64,000 bases of DNA from Lachnospiraceae bacterium (GCA_900766925.1 CAAFXG010000343.1:1-64000); one strand, 5' to 3'; positions 31,933 through 40,630 are shown, counted from the stretch's first letter. Numbers and translations are program-made. The notes: generated from the sequence alone by a model not told the origin.

Positions 31933-31976
31933 TTTAGTTCATTTCTCCTTCATTTGATGCATTTATTATAACACAT

Positions 31977-32195
31977 TTAGTTTTCTTTGTCAATAGGTAA
32001 TTTGAAATTTTTTTCGATTTCTTTGTATCTTCCATTAGCAGTATTTTTTACTACAAACCACAACTTTTGCCAAGAATGCGCCCAAGGTTCACCACAAACC
32101 GCAAACAAGCGCTTGAAAGTTGTAAAATTCTTTTTGTGATTCCATACACAAACAGCCTTGTAAAAATCTGTATAACCCTCACGCACAATATTCAT
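31977..32195 (-). CDS. Unknown protein, 72 aa
   Basis: MNIVREGYTDFYKAVCVWNH; basic, aromatic-rich. Own promoter TTGACT-17-TATACT at 32254-32226. Confidence 0.6.
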   Translation of the reverse strand: MNIVREGYTDFYKAVCVWNHKKNFTTFKRLFAVCGEPWAHSWQKLWFVVKNTANGRYKEIEKNFKLPIDKEN

Positions 32196-32316
32196 ACTTA
32201 TAACCTCTCTTTATTTGATACATTAAGTATACATCAATTTCAGGAAAAAGTCAAGTAGTTATTTTGCACAACTTTTGCGATAAAAATTTGTTGAATATTA
32301 CTCTTGACAGAAATCA

Positions 32317-32341
32317 CGCCCGGCTGGATTGTCGCCGGGCG
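32317..32341. ncRNA. GC hairpin element E2
   Basis: CGCCCGGC/GCCGGGCG stem, 9-nt loop (plus strand TGGATTGTC). A minus-strand promoter (32373-32345) starts right at it; on the plus strand TTGACA precedes it without a -10. Confidence 0.55.
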
Positions 32342-32440
32342 GCTATTATACCACATTTGTTTTCATTTGTCAATAGGTAAAAATGCACAAAAAAATAGCC
32401 GAATTTTCGGCTATTTTCTCCAAATTTTCAGCATTTTGCA

Positions 32441-32875
32441 CTAATTTTTGGATTTTCGGTGCTTTGTCAAGGTCAAACTGTACGAATTTTCACCAATTAT
32501 GAACGAAATTTCACGATTTGCGTTTACAATTTCCACATTTTCAGCCAAATTTGGCAAAAATTCAGCAAGTTTTACGATAAAATCTTCTTTTTCATCGTCC
32601 TTTTTCTTCGTTTTAGCGTCAAATTTGTAAACTTTAGGTGATTTTTTACCTTTTTCGGTGGGTTCAGCAATCTTTTTTGCGGTTTTGCGTTCGCCTGTTT
32701 TGGTCATTTCCTTGATAACCGCCCAATGTTCTTCGCCCATTTCGGCTTTTAATTCTTTCATTGAAAGTTTATCAATGCGTTCATCTTCGGCAACCATTTC
32801 TTCGGCTTCCGCACGACTGATATCAAGCAACTTCATGAATTTTGCAATTTGCTTTTCGCGTTCGGCATTAGTCAT
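32441..32875 (-). CDS. Family B protein, copy 1 (144 aa)
   Basis: MTNAEREKQIAKFMKLLDIS; helical N-half with SRAEAEEMVAEDERID, Lys-rich linker (PKVYKFDAKTKKK), then a beta C-terminal domain ending NSYSLTLTKHRKSKN. Paralogs at 33837 and 39696 share SR.EA...A.DE.(I/V)D and the VYKFDT/AK block. Unknown function; own promoter 32929-32901. Confidence 0.72.
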   Translation of the reverse strand: MTNAEREKQIAKFMKLLDISRAEAEEMVAEDERIDKLSMKELKAEMGEEHWAVIKEMTKTGERKTAKKIAEPTEKGKKSPKVYKFDAKTKKKDDEKEDFIVKLAEFLPNLAENVEIVNANREISFIIGENSYSLTLTKHRKSKN

Positions 32876-32999
32876 AATTAACACTTCCTTTCTTGATTAT
32901 AGTATAACACACCCTTTAGGAAATGTCAATACTTTTTTGCCCTGTGGGCGGGCTTCCGCCCTTCCCCGAAGGGAAGGGCTTTCGCCCTTTGTGAAGGGA

Positions 33000-33350
33000 T
33001 TAGGCTTCCACCTTGGTGAAATAAGCCTTTCTCTTAATCTCTTCACGAGTTACCGCACCGCTTTCGACAAGTTGACGCACGATTGCGGATACACGCTGAT
33101 TGCTCAAATCGGCAATCGCATCAACCGACTTCATCAAATCGGTAATGGTGTAACCCTTACCGCTTTCCATTGCTTCAAGGATTGCCACCTTAAAGCCTTC
33201 GTTTGCGGTCTGAGTTGCGGTCGGCTTACGCTCCGCACCGTTCTTCTTTGCGATAGAAGCCTTCAGTGCTTCCAACTTGTCGGCTACTTCACCTTCACCG
33301 ATATTTGCGATTGCGATTTCGAGAGCCTTAACATAAGTCATCTTAGTCAT
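33000..33350 (-). CDS. Family A winged-helix protein, copy 1
   Basis: 116 aa. Helical N-half (KALEIAIANI...ADKLEALKASIAKKN), then a winged helix with ADLSNQRVSAIVRQ as recognition helix and basic end EEIKRKAYFTKVEA. Nearly identical to copies at 34410, 38132 and 40223. Three stacked promoters upstream (33441-33413, 33540-33512, 33635-33607). Probably a DNA-binding regulator. Confidence 0.8.
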   Translation of the reverse strand: MTKMTYVKALEIAIANIGEGEVADKLEALKASIAKKNGAERKPTATQTANEGFKVAILEAMESGKGYTITDLMKSVDAIADLSNQRVSAIVRQLVESGAVTREEIKRKAYFTKVEA

Positions 33351-33412
33351 AGTATCAATTCCTTTCTTGCCTTTCGGCTTTAGCGTTTGGTCGCTACCCT
33401 TATCTTGATTTA

Positions 33413-33635
33413 ATTATACCACAAGGTTTGGATTTTGTCAAGCCTTTTTTTTAACTTTTTTCAAGTTTTTTGGCGATTGCCTTTGGCTTCCTTCCCTTAC
33501 CTTGTATACTTATTATAGCATAGGCTTTGGGATTTGTCAAGCATTTTTTTAACTTTTTTCAAAAAGTTTTTTGGAAGGCTTTTTCCTTTCCTTACCTTGT
33601 ATAATAATTATAGCAAATTTTTTTTGAAAAATCAA
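33413..33635 (-). promoter_or_regulatory. Stack of three promoters before family A copy 1
   Basis: TTGACA-17-TATAAT (33441-33413), TTGACA-17-TATAAT (33540-33512), TTGATT-17-TATAAT (33635-33607), about 95 bp apart. The two distal ones are followed by an ACAAGGTAAGG leader and then T-rich sequence but no ORF. Confidence 0.75.
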
Positions 33636-33693
33636 TAGGCGAATTACACAATTTAGGGAAAAAATCTTTGTGCAAAATTTTCGATCTTTTTGC

Positions 33694-33789
33694 TTGACAA
33701 AATGCTAGCGGTGTGGTATAATGGAAATTTGCCCCGCGTTGACCAAGCGCGGGGCGCTCAATTATAGCACAGGCCGCAGGATTTGTCAA
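33694..33789. promoter_or_regulatory. Face-to-face promoters across hairpin E3
   Basis: Plus promoter TTGACA-17-TATAAT (33694-33722) and minus promoter TTGACA-17-TATAAT (33789-33761) point at each other with the E3 hairpin between their -10 boxes, so both strands of the hairpin could be transcribed. Confidence 0.75.
33731..33755. ncRNA. GC hairpin element E3
   Basis: GCCCCGCG/CGCGGGGC stem, loop TTGACCAAG, starting 9 nt after the plus-strand TATAAT. Confidence 0.6.
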
Positions 33790-33836
33790 TAGGCAAAATA
33801 CACAAAAAAAATGGGGCGATTTTTCGCCCCTATCTC

Positions 33837-34274
33837 TTACTTGGCTTTTGGAGGTCTGTGTTTGGTAAGAGTCAAACTGTACTCATTCCCATTAATCGAA
33901 AAAGTGATTTCTTTGCCCTCGTTAGCAATGGTACAATTTTCGGTGATGGTTGCCACAAATCCGAAAACTTTTTGCACAAGGTCAACCTTTTCGGCATCTT
34001 TTGGCTTTTTCTTAGTATCAAATTTGTAGTTTGTAGGGGTTTTGCGAGTACCCATTTTACGAGCCTTTTTAGAAGCCTTTTCTTGTTCTTCTGTAAAGTC
34101 AAATGGGGTAGGTCTGTCGTGGTCAATTTCATTATCCCACCATGCCTCTGTTGCCTTTTCCTCAAGAGCCGAAAAGTCGGATACCTTTTCTGTTGGATGT
34201 TTGTCAAGATAAGTATCTACCCACTTATCAATCCACTCTTGAGTAGGATACTGAATTTCTTTTGTTTTTGTCAT
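33837..34274 (-). CDS. Family B protein, copy 2 (145 aa)
   Basis: MTKTKEIQYPTQEWIDKWVD; C-half NYKFDTKKKPKDAEKVDLV and NEYSLTLTKHRPPKAK matches copy 1, while the N-half is different. Ends at a GGGGCGA/TCGCCCC terminator. Own promoter TTGACA-17-TATAAT 34329-34301. Confidence 0.72.
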   Translation of the reverse strand: MTKTKEIQYPTQEWIDKWVDTYLDKHPTEKVSDFSALEEKATEAWWDNEIDHDRPTPFDFTEEQEKASKKARKMGTRKTPTNYKFDTKKKPKDAEKVDLVQKVFGFVATITENCTIANEGKEITFSINGNEYSLTLTKHRPPKAK

Positions 34275-34409
34275 AGGTCATTACCTCTCTTTCTGTACTT
34301 ATTATAGCACTTTGTGGGTAGAATGTCAATACCTTTTTTGAAAAATTTTTTGCGCCAGGGCGCGCCACCCCAACCCCTATTGGGGCGAGGGGGCTTTGCC
34401 CCTTAAGAC

Positions 34410-34760
34410 TTAGGCTTTCACCTTAGTGAAGTATGCCTTTCTCTTGATTTCTTCACGAGTGACATCTCCACTCTCTACCATCTGTCTCACAATGGCAGAT
34501 ACTCTCTGATTGGAAAGGTCTGCAATTTCAGTGATAGATTTCATAAGGTCGGTAATGGTATAACCCTTATCATCTTCCATTCCGTTAAGAATGGCTACCT
34601 TAAAGCCCTCATTGGCAGTCTGTGTCGCAGTAGGCTTTCTTTCAGCCGAATTTTTCTTTGCGATAGAGGTCTGCAGAGCAGTAAGTTTGTCCTTTACCTC
34701 TGCATTGTCAACAGTAGCGATAGCGATTTCAAGAGCCTTTACATAAGTCATTTTTTCCAT
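34410..34760 (-). CDS. Family A winged-helix protein, copy 2
   Basis: 116 aa, MEKMTYVKALEIAIATVDNA; differs from copy 1 mainly in the N-terminal helices, with the recognition region ADLSNQRVSAIVRQ identical. Four stacked promoters upstream (34793-35177). Confidence 0.8.
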   Translation of the reverse strand: MEKMTYVKALEIAIATVDNAEVKDKLTALQTSIAKKNSAERKPTATQTANEGFKVAILNGMEDDKGYTITDLMKSITEIADLSNQRVSAIVRQMVESGDVTREEIKRKAYFTKVKA

Positions 34761-34792
34761 AGTATCAATTCCTTTCTTTTTTTTACATACTT

Positions 34793-35177
34793 ATTATAAC
34801 ATAGAGATGTGATTTTGTCAAGAGGTTTTTCAAATTTCTTTGATTTTTTCTCTTGACGCTCGGCTCGGGGATTCCCTTACCTTGTACATTTATTATAGCA
34901 CATTGGACGAGCCTTGTCAAGTGTTTTTTCAAAGTTTTTGAAAAAAGTTTTTGGTTTAACCTTCCACTTTCTGCCTATCTGTTTTCCATTCTGCAGTTGG
35001 TGTCTGTCGGTTTCAAGTGGGGTGTAACCCCTCTTGACATTATTATTATAACACGGTGGCAAGCCGTTGTCAAGAGGTTTTTTACTCTTTTTTAAGTTGT
35101 CGAGCACCTTGCCTTATAGTTTACCAACTATCCCTCTTGACATTATTAATTATAGCACTTACCCCTCTAAAAGTCAA
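34793..35177 (-). promoter_or_regulatory. Stack of four promoters before family A copy 2
   Basis: TTGACA or TTGACT, 17-bp spacer, TATAAT at 34821-34793, 34920-34892, 35073-35045 and 35177-35149. After the two distal ones the transcript would begin with TGTCAAGAGGG, the complement of the -35 box, giving a CTCTTGACA/TGTCAAGAG inverted repeat around 35033-35075. No convincing gene lies between them. Confidence 0.72.
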
Positions 35178-35222
35178 GCCTTTTTGGGAAAAAAGTTTTT
35201 TTATTTTTTTTCGTCAAAACTC

Positions 35223-35252
35223 TTGACAAAAATGCTGAGGCTGTGGTATAAT
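35223..35252 (+). promoter_or_regulatory. Plus promoter of element E4
   Basis: TTGACA, 18-bp spacer, TATAAT; hairpin E4 starts 8 nt later. Confidence 0.75.
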
Positions 35253-35259
35253 GAAAATT

Positions 35260-35286
35260 CTGGCCGCGTCGTACGTGCGCGGCCAG
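35260..35286 (+). ncRNA. GC hairpin element E4, putative sRNA
   Basis: CTGGCCGCG/CGCGGCCAG stem, 9-nt loop TCGTACGTG. After a short A-rich linker a bidirectional terminator (GACCGAG/CTCGGTC plus T-run, about 35308-35332) follows, giving a predicted transcript of about 75 nt with no ORF. Confidence 0.65.
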
Positions 35287-35316
35287 CCAAAAAGTCAAAA
35301 GCAAAAAGACCGAGGG

Positions 35317-35475
35317 TTACTCGGTCTTTTCTTCTACTCCATCAACATCATAAATGTTTTGGGGCAATGGCATGTCATCGTTGATGAAGTCCCAAAACTT
35401 CTGTTCTGCTTCTTCTGCGGTCTCGGCTTCAATCTCGCAATAACCGCTGAAATCTACCCAAAAAGTCTTACTCAT
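35317..35475 (-). CDS. Small protein, 52 aa
   Basis: MSKTFWVDFSGYCEIEAETA; AGGGAGGTAATG start context. Beta-strand then a helix EEAEQKFWDFI, resembling many small phage proteins. The terminator shared with E4 overlaps its end. Its promoter lies about 35497-35530. Confidence 0.68.
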   Translation of the reverse strand: MSKTFWVDFSGYCEIEAETAEEAEQKFWDFINDDMPLPQNIYDVDGVEEKTE

Positions 35476-35538
35476 TTTTCATTACCTCCCTTTCATGGTT
35501 TTATTATAGCACATTAGGGTTGTTTTGTCAACCCTTTT

Positions 35539-35928
35539 TTAACTTCTTTTGTATTTTCTTGTGCCGACTTTGTATTTTACATTTGCAATCTCGCAAGCCT
35601 CAATTGCAAATTTAATTGCTGCATCTGCAAACTCTTGAGCCTGAGTGTATTTTCTTTCTTTACTTTCTATTGCGTAAGTGTAATGGTCATTCTGAGTGTG
35701 GGTTAATTCTGCGAAAGTCTGGTCGAGCTTCATTCTAACATAACTTTCAATGAAAAGCCGTTCTGGTTTTGTGTCACCATCTAAAAGCAAATAGCCCAGA
35801 CATTCAAAACTATCTTTTTGTCGAATTGCAGATAATCTTTGTGAAGGAGTTTTCTTGCTACTTTCTCCAATCTTAAAATATCCGTTTACTCTATTTTTAT
35901 AATCAAATCCTGTATAAAAACAACCCAT
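35539..35928 (-). CDS. GIY-YIG/T5orf172-like protein
   Basis: 129 aa from MGCFYTGFDYKNRVNGYFKI at 35928. The order YFKIGESSKKTPSQRLSAIRQ...FIESYVRMKL matches the T5orf172 branch of GIY-YIG nucleases (K-I-G, R, E). The first Tyr of the GIY block is replaced or shifted, so activity is uncertain. Confidence 0.6.
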   Translation of the reverse strand: MGCFYTGFDYKNRVNGYFKIGESSKKTPSQRLSAIRQKDSFECLGYLLLDGDTKPERLFIESYVRMKLDQTFAELTHTQNDHYTYAIESKERKYTQAQEFADAAIKFAIEACEIANVKYKVGTRKYKRS

Positions 35929-35983
35929 TTCCTTTTCCTCTTTTCTTTTGTTTCTTTCTGTATTTATTATAGCACCTTTTAAC

Positions 35984-36307
35984 TCATTTGTCAAGAGGTT
36001 TATCGTAAAAAACTTGGTATTCGTGCAGAATTACATTTTCAATGACATCATCACATTCCCATGAGATAGATACAACATTCTGCAAAGGATACATAATTCC
36101 ATCATTATCTTCCAAATAGCCATCAGATTTTACATCAATCATGATGTATTCGGGGACAGAACATTTAAGCTTGTCTGGTGCTCCATAGCGATATTTATTA
36201 AAGCTGTGTTCCTTGCCATCAGTGGTGGTAAAATGTGCTGTGTAATGACAAATAGTTCCACGCATAGTATTCATTTCTTTTATTTTTGCAAATAGTTTTT
36301 TCAACAT
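35984..36307 (-). CDS. Unknown protein, 107 aa
   Basis: MLKKLFAKIKEMNTMRGTIC; after the basic N-terminus it is beta-rich. An internal start at MRGTICHYTAHF is possible but its site is weaker. Confidence 0.62.
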   Translation of the reverse strand: MLKKLFAKIKEMNTMRGTICHYTAHFTTTDGKEHSFNKYRYGAPDKLKCSVPEYIMIDVKSDGYLEDNDGIMYPLQNVVSISWECDDVIENVILHEYQVFYDKPLDK

Positions 36308-36408
36308 TGTGATTACCTCTCTTTCATGATTTAATTATACTACATTTCGAACTGTTTGTCAATACTTTTTTGAAAAAAAATTTTTTGACCGGGCCAATGC
36401 TGAGGGCG

Positions 36409-36684
36409 TTAGTCCTCAACATCGTACCATTCACGAAGGGCGTATTCCGCAAGATTACGTGCGTGAAATCTCCAAGTCAAATTGCTCGCAATCCACAAAA
36501 GCCATTGATAAACTTCGTATTTATCATCATCATACAAGCCACTCTTTTTATATTTTCCATCATGGTTCATGTGAAAAATAGAGTCGGGATGCTTAGTGCT
36601 GGCTTCCCACAGTTCGCACACATAATCATTTTCTTCATTCTTATAAACTACGATACCTTTTCTAAATTTTTCTTCATTCGTCAT
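36409..36684 (-). CDS. Unknown protein, 91 aa
   Basis: From MTNEEKFRKGIVVYKNEEND, start fixed by GAGAGGTAA. Trp-rich middle (YQWLLWIASNLTWRF). Ends before an ACCGGGCC-type GC element with T-run. Confidence 0.65.
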   Translation of the reverse strand: MTNEEKFRKGIVVYKNEENDYVCELWEASTKHPDSIFHMNHDGKYKKSGLYDDDKYEVYQWLLWIASNLTWRFHARNLAEYALREWYDVED

Positions 36685-36795
36685 TTGAATTACCTCTCTC
36701 TCATTTGATACATTAAGTATACCACCTTTTGGAATGTTTGTCAAGCCTTTTTTTGATTTTTTTTTGCCCGGGTGCTAGCCACCGAGGGCAGACCC

Positions 36796-37269
36796 TTAAA
36801 GGGTCTTGCTCTCGCTGACAAAGTATTTTGCATTGTAGGCTTTGAGAATTTCTTTTACTGCGATACTCTGATTTTGAGTTGCACAGAACACATTGAAAAT
36901 TGTGTACTTGCCTACACCCTCAATGTAATTGTAAGGTACTTTTGCCTTGTTGAGCATTTCGCAAACATCACTCTGATTTGTTTTGTTGATAGTTGCTTCA
37001 ACTTTCCAAAGTTTATCTTTCTGCATTTTTGCTTCAATCAACTTTACGATTGCAACACCAAATACATTACAGAAGAATGTGATAACACATTTTTGCCACA
37101 TAGGAAAATCAGCAACAGTGTAAATCAGCATTATGTTGTAAAAAGCGAAGTAGCCACCACTGACAAGGCTTGCTACAAGGGTACTACCCTTAATTGTTGT
37201 GATACTGCGGACAGTAGAGAAAATTACATTGATGATGGATAAAACGATAAAAGCGATTAAGAATGTCAT
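36796..37269 (-). CDS. DUF5698/UPF0316-like membrane protein
   Basis: 157 aa. Three hydrophobic helices (1-20, 28-50, 58-80) with STVRSITTIKGSTLVASLVS and NVFGVAIVKLIEAKM, matching the TLRT...G...A and alpha-helix G..IE pattern of UPF0316; then a soluble alpha/beta domain. Membrane-located; role unknown, possibly modifying the host envelope. Confidence 0.68.
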   Translation of the reverse strand: MTFLIAFIVLSIINVIFSTVRSITTIKGSTLVASLVSGGYFAFYNIMLIYTVADFPMWQKCVITFFCNVFGVAIVKLIEAKMQKDKLWKVEATINKTNQSDVCEMLNKAKVPYNYIEGVGKYTIFNVFCATQNQSIAVKEILKAYNAKYFVSESKTL

Positions 37270-37314
37270 AGTTGATTACCTCTCTTCTTTATTTCTGTAT
37301 TTATTATAACATCT

Positions 37315-37488
37315 TTAGTCTTGATTGTCAAGACTTTTTTCAATAATTTTTTTATTTATTCTTCGCATTTTGCGAGTTGCTTGTTTCTTATCATTTCGGA
37401 TAGAATTAAGTCTTGCATGCTGACAATAGAAATGACGAGCAAACTTATCCTCAAAAGTGAGTTTCTTCTTTTCGTTCTTTGCACTCAT
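37315..37488 (-). CDS. Small basic protein, 57 aa
   Basis: MSAKNEKKKLTFEDKFARHF; about one third Lys/Arg (TRKMRRINKKIIEK), likely nucleic-acid binding. Own AGAGAGGTAAG site and promoter. Confidence 0.62.
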   Translation of the reverse strand: MSAKNEKKKLTFEDKFARHFYCQHARLNSIRNDKKQATRKMRRINKKIIEKSLDNQD

Positions 37489-37606
37489 GGTTCTTACCTC
37501 TCTTTCATGATTAAAGTATACCATTATTTTGGGAAAATGTCAATAGATAATTTTGCACAAAGAATTGCCGAAAAAATTGTGCAAACTGCTAATTGACGCG
37601 AACTCT

Positions 37607-37629
37607 GCGCGCCTGGATCGTGGGCGCGC
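37607..37629 (+). ncRNA. GC hairpin element E5
   Basis: GCGCGCC/GGCGCGC stem, loop TGGATCGTG, then A-run and a CCTACGAC/GTCGTAGG terminator (37641-37663). Promoter is weak: TTGCCG-17-GCTAAT just upstream, overlapped by a TTGTGCAA site. Confidence 0.58.
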
Positions 37630-37649
37630 GGCGCAAAAAACCTACGACC

Positions 37650-37988
37650 TTAGCAGTCGTAGGTATAGCACCCCTCGTAAGGGTCAAAACCGCAATCATC
37701 ATCAATGTCGGCGGGTTCATCGTCAACCCACTCATCATCGACCATAGCGAGGACTTCTGCGGCGGTAAGGTAACCAATTACATCATCGCCACACTGAGGG
37801 AGACCCATAACCTCAATCAGACCACGCTCATGCCCATACGAGCCATTGTGACAAATGGCATCCCATCCATCACAGCGAATCTGCAGACCATCGAAGAAAG
37901 AGTGAATCTCAAACTCGATACCTCTTTCACGCAGACCAAAAGCCAGTGCCATCATTTCATTCTGATTGATTCTTCCCATTTCGAACAT
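37650..37988 (-). CDS. Acidic protein, 112 aa
   Basis: MFEMGRINQNEMMALAFGLR; the C-third is very acidic (DDEWVDDEPADIDDDCGFD) and ends GCYTYDC. Stop codon lies inside its terminator. The charge pattern is compatible with a DNA mimic; inference only. Confidence 0.68.
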   Translation of the reverse strand: MFEMGRINQNEMMALAFGLRERGIEFEIHSFFDGLQIRCDGWDAICHNGSYGHERGLIEVMGLPQCGDDVIGYLTAAEVLAMVDDEWVDDEPADIDDDCGFDPYEGCYTYDC

Positions 37989-38131
37989 TTTTCATTACCT
38001 CTCTTTGTTTTATTGTACCTTAATTATAGCAGATAGATTGCGATTTGTCAATACCTTTTGGAAAAATATTTTTTCCGGGCCCGCCCCCTCGGGGGCTTGC
38101 GCCCCTTTGGGTTTAGGCTTAGGGTGAGGGC

Positions 38132-38491
38132 TTAGTCCTCAACCCCCTCAGCGAGAGAGAAGTAAGCCTTGCGCTTAATCTCCTCACGAACGAGGACACC
38201 ACCCTCAACCATCTGACGAACGATGGCAGACACACGCTGATTAGAGAGGTCAGCGATGGCGTCAATAGACTTCATCAAGTCGGTGATGGTGTAACCCTTG
38301 CCGACTTCCATGCCCTCAGCGATGGCAATCTTGAAGCCCTCGTTGGCAGTCTGAGTGGCAGTAGGCTTGCGCTCAGCAGAGTTCTTCTTAGCGATGGAAG
38401 CCTTGAGAGCCTCCAACTTCTCACGAACCTCAACAGAGTCAACAGAAGCAATAGCGATTTCGAGAGCGGAAACATAAGTCATCTTAGTCAT
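38132..38491 (-). CDS. Family A winged-helix protein, copy 3
   Basis: 119 aa, MTKMTYVSALEIAIASVDSV; GC-richer at third codon positions than copies 1 and 2 although the protein is nearly the same, so the copies have been evolving apart or have different origins. Confidence 0.8.
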   Translation of the reverse strand: MTKMTYVSALEIAIASVDSVEVREKLEALKASIAKKNSAERKPTATQTANEGFKIAIAEGMEVGKGYTITDLMKSIDAIADLSNQRVSAIVRQMVEGGVLVREEIKRKAYFSLAEGVED

Positions 38492-38544
38492 AGTATCAAT
38501 TCCTTTCTGGTTTTTAGGGTTTTCCTTCCCTTGATTACATTTAG

Positions 38545-38771
38545 ATTATACCACACTTTGTGGTTGATGTCAAGAGGTTTGGCGAATTTTTTCCCAAAAA
38601 TTCTAAAATCTTTTTCAGCCTGCAGGACTTAGCCGCCCCTCATTGACACCCTTATTATATCACAAGTTGGGGGTTTTGTCAACACTTTTTTAGATTTTTT
38701 TTTAAAATCTTTTTTAAGGTCTTTCCCTTACCTTGTATAAATATTTTACCAAATTTTTTACAAAAAGTCAA
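38545..38771 (-). promoter_or_regulatory. Stack of three promoters before family A copy 3
   Basis: TTGACA-17-TATAAT at 38573-38545 and 38682-38654, TTGACT-17-TAAAAT at 38771-38743; spacing 109 and 89 bp; distal unit carries the ACAAGGTAAGG leader. Confidence 0.72.
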
Positions 38772-38831
38772 GTAAGAGTTTTGCACAAGATTATGGGAAA
38801 AACTTTGTGCAGACTGCTGATCAACTTTTCC

Positions 38832-38860
38832 TTGACAAAATTGCGTGGCTGTGGTATAAT
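38832..38860 (+). promoter_or_regulatory. Plus promoter of element E6
   Basis: TTGACA-17-TATAAT. A TTTTGCACAA/TTGTGCAG inverted repeat lies just upstream (38779-38812). Confidence 0.78.
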
Positions 38861-38868
38861 AGTAAATT

Positions 38869-38928
38869 CGGCGCGCCACAACCGAAAGCGCGCCGACAAA
38901 AAACCGAGGGCATTAACCCTCGGTTTTC
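38869..38928 (+). ncRNA. Element E6, putative 60-nt sRNA
   Basis: Hairpin CGGCGCGC/GCGCGCCG (38869-38895) starts 8 nt after TATAAT, a 5-nt linker follows, then terminator AACCGAGGG/CCCTCGGTT with TTTTC (38902-38926). The clearest complete unit of the family. Confidence 0.68.
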
Positions 38929-39114
38929 TTATCCAAAAATCGTGTAGGTGATGTCAGAACCGACCCTCGTCCACAGAACCTCGCCCGTTGTGCCGTCCAC
39001 AACATCAACCGCATAGCCCGCAGAATTCGCCATGCTCATAGCATCCGAAATTAGTGCAACCGCACACATTCCGCACATTTCACCCTCAAAGTCTCTCATT
39101 GTTACAATGTACAT
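38929..39114 (-). CDS. Unknown protein, 61 aa
   Basis: From MYIVTMRDFEGEMCGMCAVA; small alpha/beta domain (ALISDAMSMANSAGYAVDVV). Shares its terminator with E6 on the other strand. Confidence 0.66.
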   Translation of the reverse strand: MYIVTMRDFEGEMCGMCAVALISDAMSMANSAGYAVDVVDGTTGEVLWTRVGSDITYTIFG

Positions 39115-39183
39115 TTTCAATTCCTCTCTTTCTTTCTTTCTGTAATTATTATAGCATAGTTGGGGTTGTTTGTCAACCCCTTT

Positions 39184-39627
39184 TTACGTAAGAGAACAAA
39201 GTGTGTTTAGATAAAGTTTTGTTACAGTCTGTTTAGCCGAAGGAGTGCTAGAAGTGTAACGAGTAGTTACAATGGTCTTTGTTTCGGTGGTAATAACAAA
39301 ACCAAAAGGAGCAAGCAAAGCATTGACATAATCAAAATTTACCATATCCATACCCATAAACAGAATATTTTCAAAATATCGTTCATACTTGACATACCCT
39401 CTTGCGGTTTTGCGAGTGCGTTCCTTGGAAAGTGTTGCGTACAAATTGTCATAGGTATAGTACCCAATAAAATAATCATTTGGCATTTTTGTCAAATTGT
39501 CAATGAGGGGTTCAATCACCTTGGTAACAAAATGCACAGCCTCATCTTTCAGTTTCTGCTCAACTATTTGCTGAGCCACCACTTCTGCCATTGCAATTTT
39601 TTCATGGAGTTCACATACATTCATCAT
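39184..39627 (-). CDS. Unknown protein, 147 aa
   Basis: MMNVCELHEKIAMAEVVAQQ; helical N-half, then YVKYERYFENILFMGMDMVN and a Thr-rich end. Own promoter and GAAAGGAAATG start context. No family recognised. Confidence 0.68.
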   Translation of the reverse strand: MMNVCELHEKIAMAEVVAQQIVEQKLKDEAVHFVTKVIEPLIDNLTKMPNDYFIGYYTYDNLYATLSKERTRKTARGYVKYERYFENILFMGMDMVNFDYVNALLAPFGFVITTETKTIVTTRYTSSTPSAKQTVTKLYLNTLCSLT

Positions 39628-39695
39628 TTTTAATCATTTCCTTTCTGTTGATATAATTATTATACCATAGAAGTCGGGGGTTGTCAACCCCCTTT

Positions 39696-40079
39696 TTAAC
39701 TTCTCGGAGCAGAAAGTACAATCTTGTACTTCACACCGTCAGAGTAGAACACAATCTCTCTTTCGGGATTGGTGACATAAATCTGCTCACATTCTGCACC
39801 CTCAAGCGCAATTTTCAGAGTATCAATCAAGAAACGCTTACCACTGTTTTCTGCTCTCTTTCTCTTGGAAGTGTCAAACTTGTAAACAGTAGGCTTTCTG
39901 TCTGCTTGTCTTGCACCTTTTGCGCTCTTGCGCTGTTCCTCGGTGAGGTCACTGTCAATCTGTTTGGTGGAAGTCATTCTGTCCACTGCCTCATCATCGG
40001 CAATTAACTGCAATGCCTCTTCTCGACTAATGCCGAGGGTTTTCATGTGCTTTGCAATCAAAGTTTCATTAACTGCCAT
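39696..40079 (-). CDS. Family B protein, copy 3 (127 aa)
   Basis: MAVNETLIAKHMKTLGISRE; SREEALQLIADDEAVDRM and PTVYKFDTSKRKR match copy 1. Shorter C-terminal domain ending DGVKYKIVLSAPRS. Confidence 0.74.
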   Translation of the reverse strand: MAVNETLIAKHMKTLGISREEALQLIADDEAVDRMTSTKQIDSDLTEEQRKSAKGARQADRKPTVYKFDTSKRKRAENSGKRFLIDTLKIALEGAECEQIYVTNPEREIVFYSDGVKYKIVLSAPRS

Positions 40080-40222
40080 TCAGCTATCTCCTTTCCTTTA
40101 CTGTATTTAAAGTATACCACACTTTTTGTATTTTGTCAATAGGTTTTTCAAAATTTTTTCGGCCCGGGCCGCCTTGGGGCAACCCCCTTTTCTTGGGGGC
40201 GCCCCTTGGGGGCGGTTGAGAA

Positions 40223-40576
40223 TTACTTCTCAACCTTGGTGAAGTAAGCCTTGCGCTTAATTTCCTCACGCACCACATCACCGCTTTCGACCATCTGTCG
40301 AACAATGGCACTCACCCTCTGATTAGAGAGGTCGGCAATCTCTGCAACGGACTTCATGAGGTCGGTAATGGTATAACCCTTGCCACTCTCCATAGTATTG
40401 AGGATAGCCACTTTGAAACCCTCATTCGCAGTCTGCGTAGCAGTAGGCTTGCGCTCTGCGCTATTCTTTTTGGCAATGCTTGCCTTGAGCGCTTCGAGTT
40501 TCTCCTTAACTTCTGCGGTCATCTCACCGCCGTTCAGTACAACATCAATAGCCTTAACATAAGTCATCTTTTCCAT
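40223..40576 (-). CDS. Family A winged-helix protein, copy 4
   Basis: 117 aa, MEKMTYVKAIDVVLNGGEMT; N-terminal helix most divergent, recognition helix ADLSNQRVSAIVRQ unchanged. Four stacked promoters lie upstream (40631-41079). Confidence 0.8.
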   Translation of the reverse strand: MEKMTYVKAIDVVLNGGEMTAEVKEKLEALKASIAKKNSAERKPTATQTANEGFKVAILNTMESGKGYTITDLMKSVAEIADLSNQRVSAIVRQMVESGDVVREEIKRKAYFTKVEK

Positions 40577-40630
40577 AGTATCAATTCCTTTCTGCGGTTG
40601 TTGGGTTATCCGCTTCCCTTTGATGATTTA

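Noticed and set aside
34853..35107. ORFs between stacked promoters (34853-35107, 40598-41043)
   Set aside because: They overlap promoters, have no sites and read as shadow frames.
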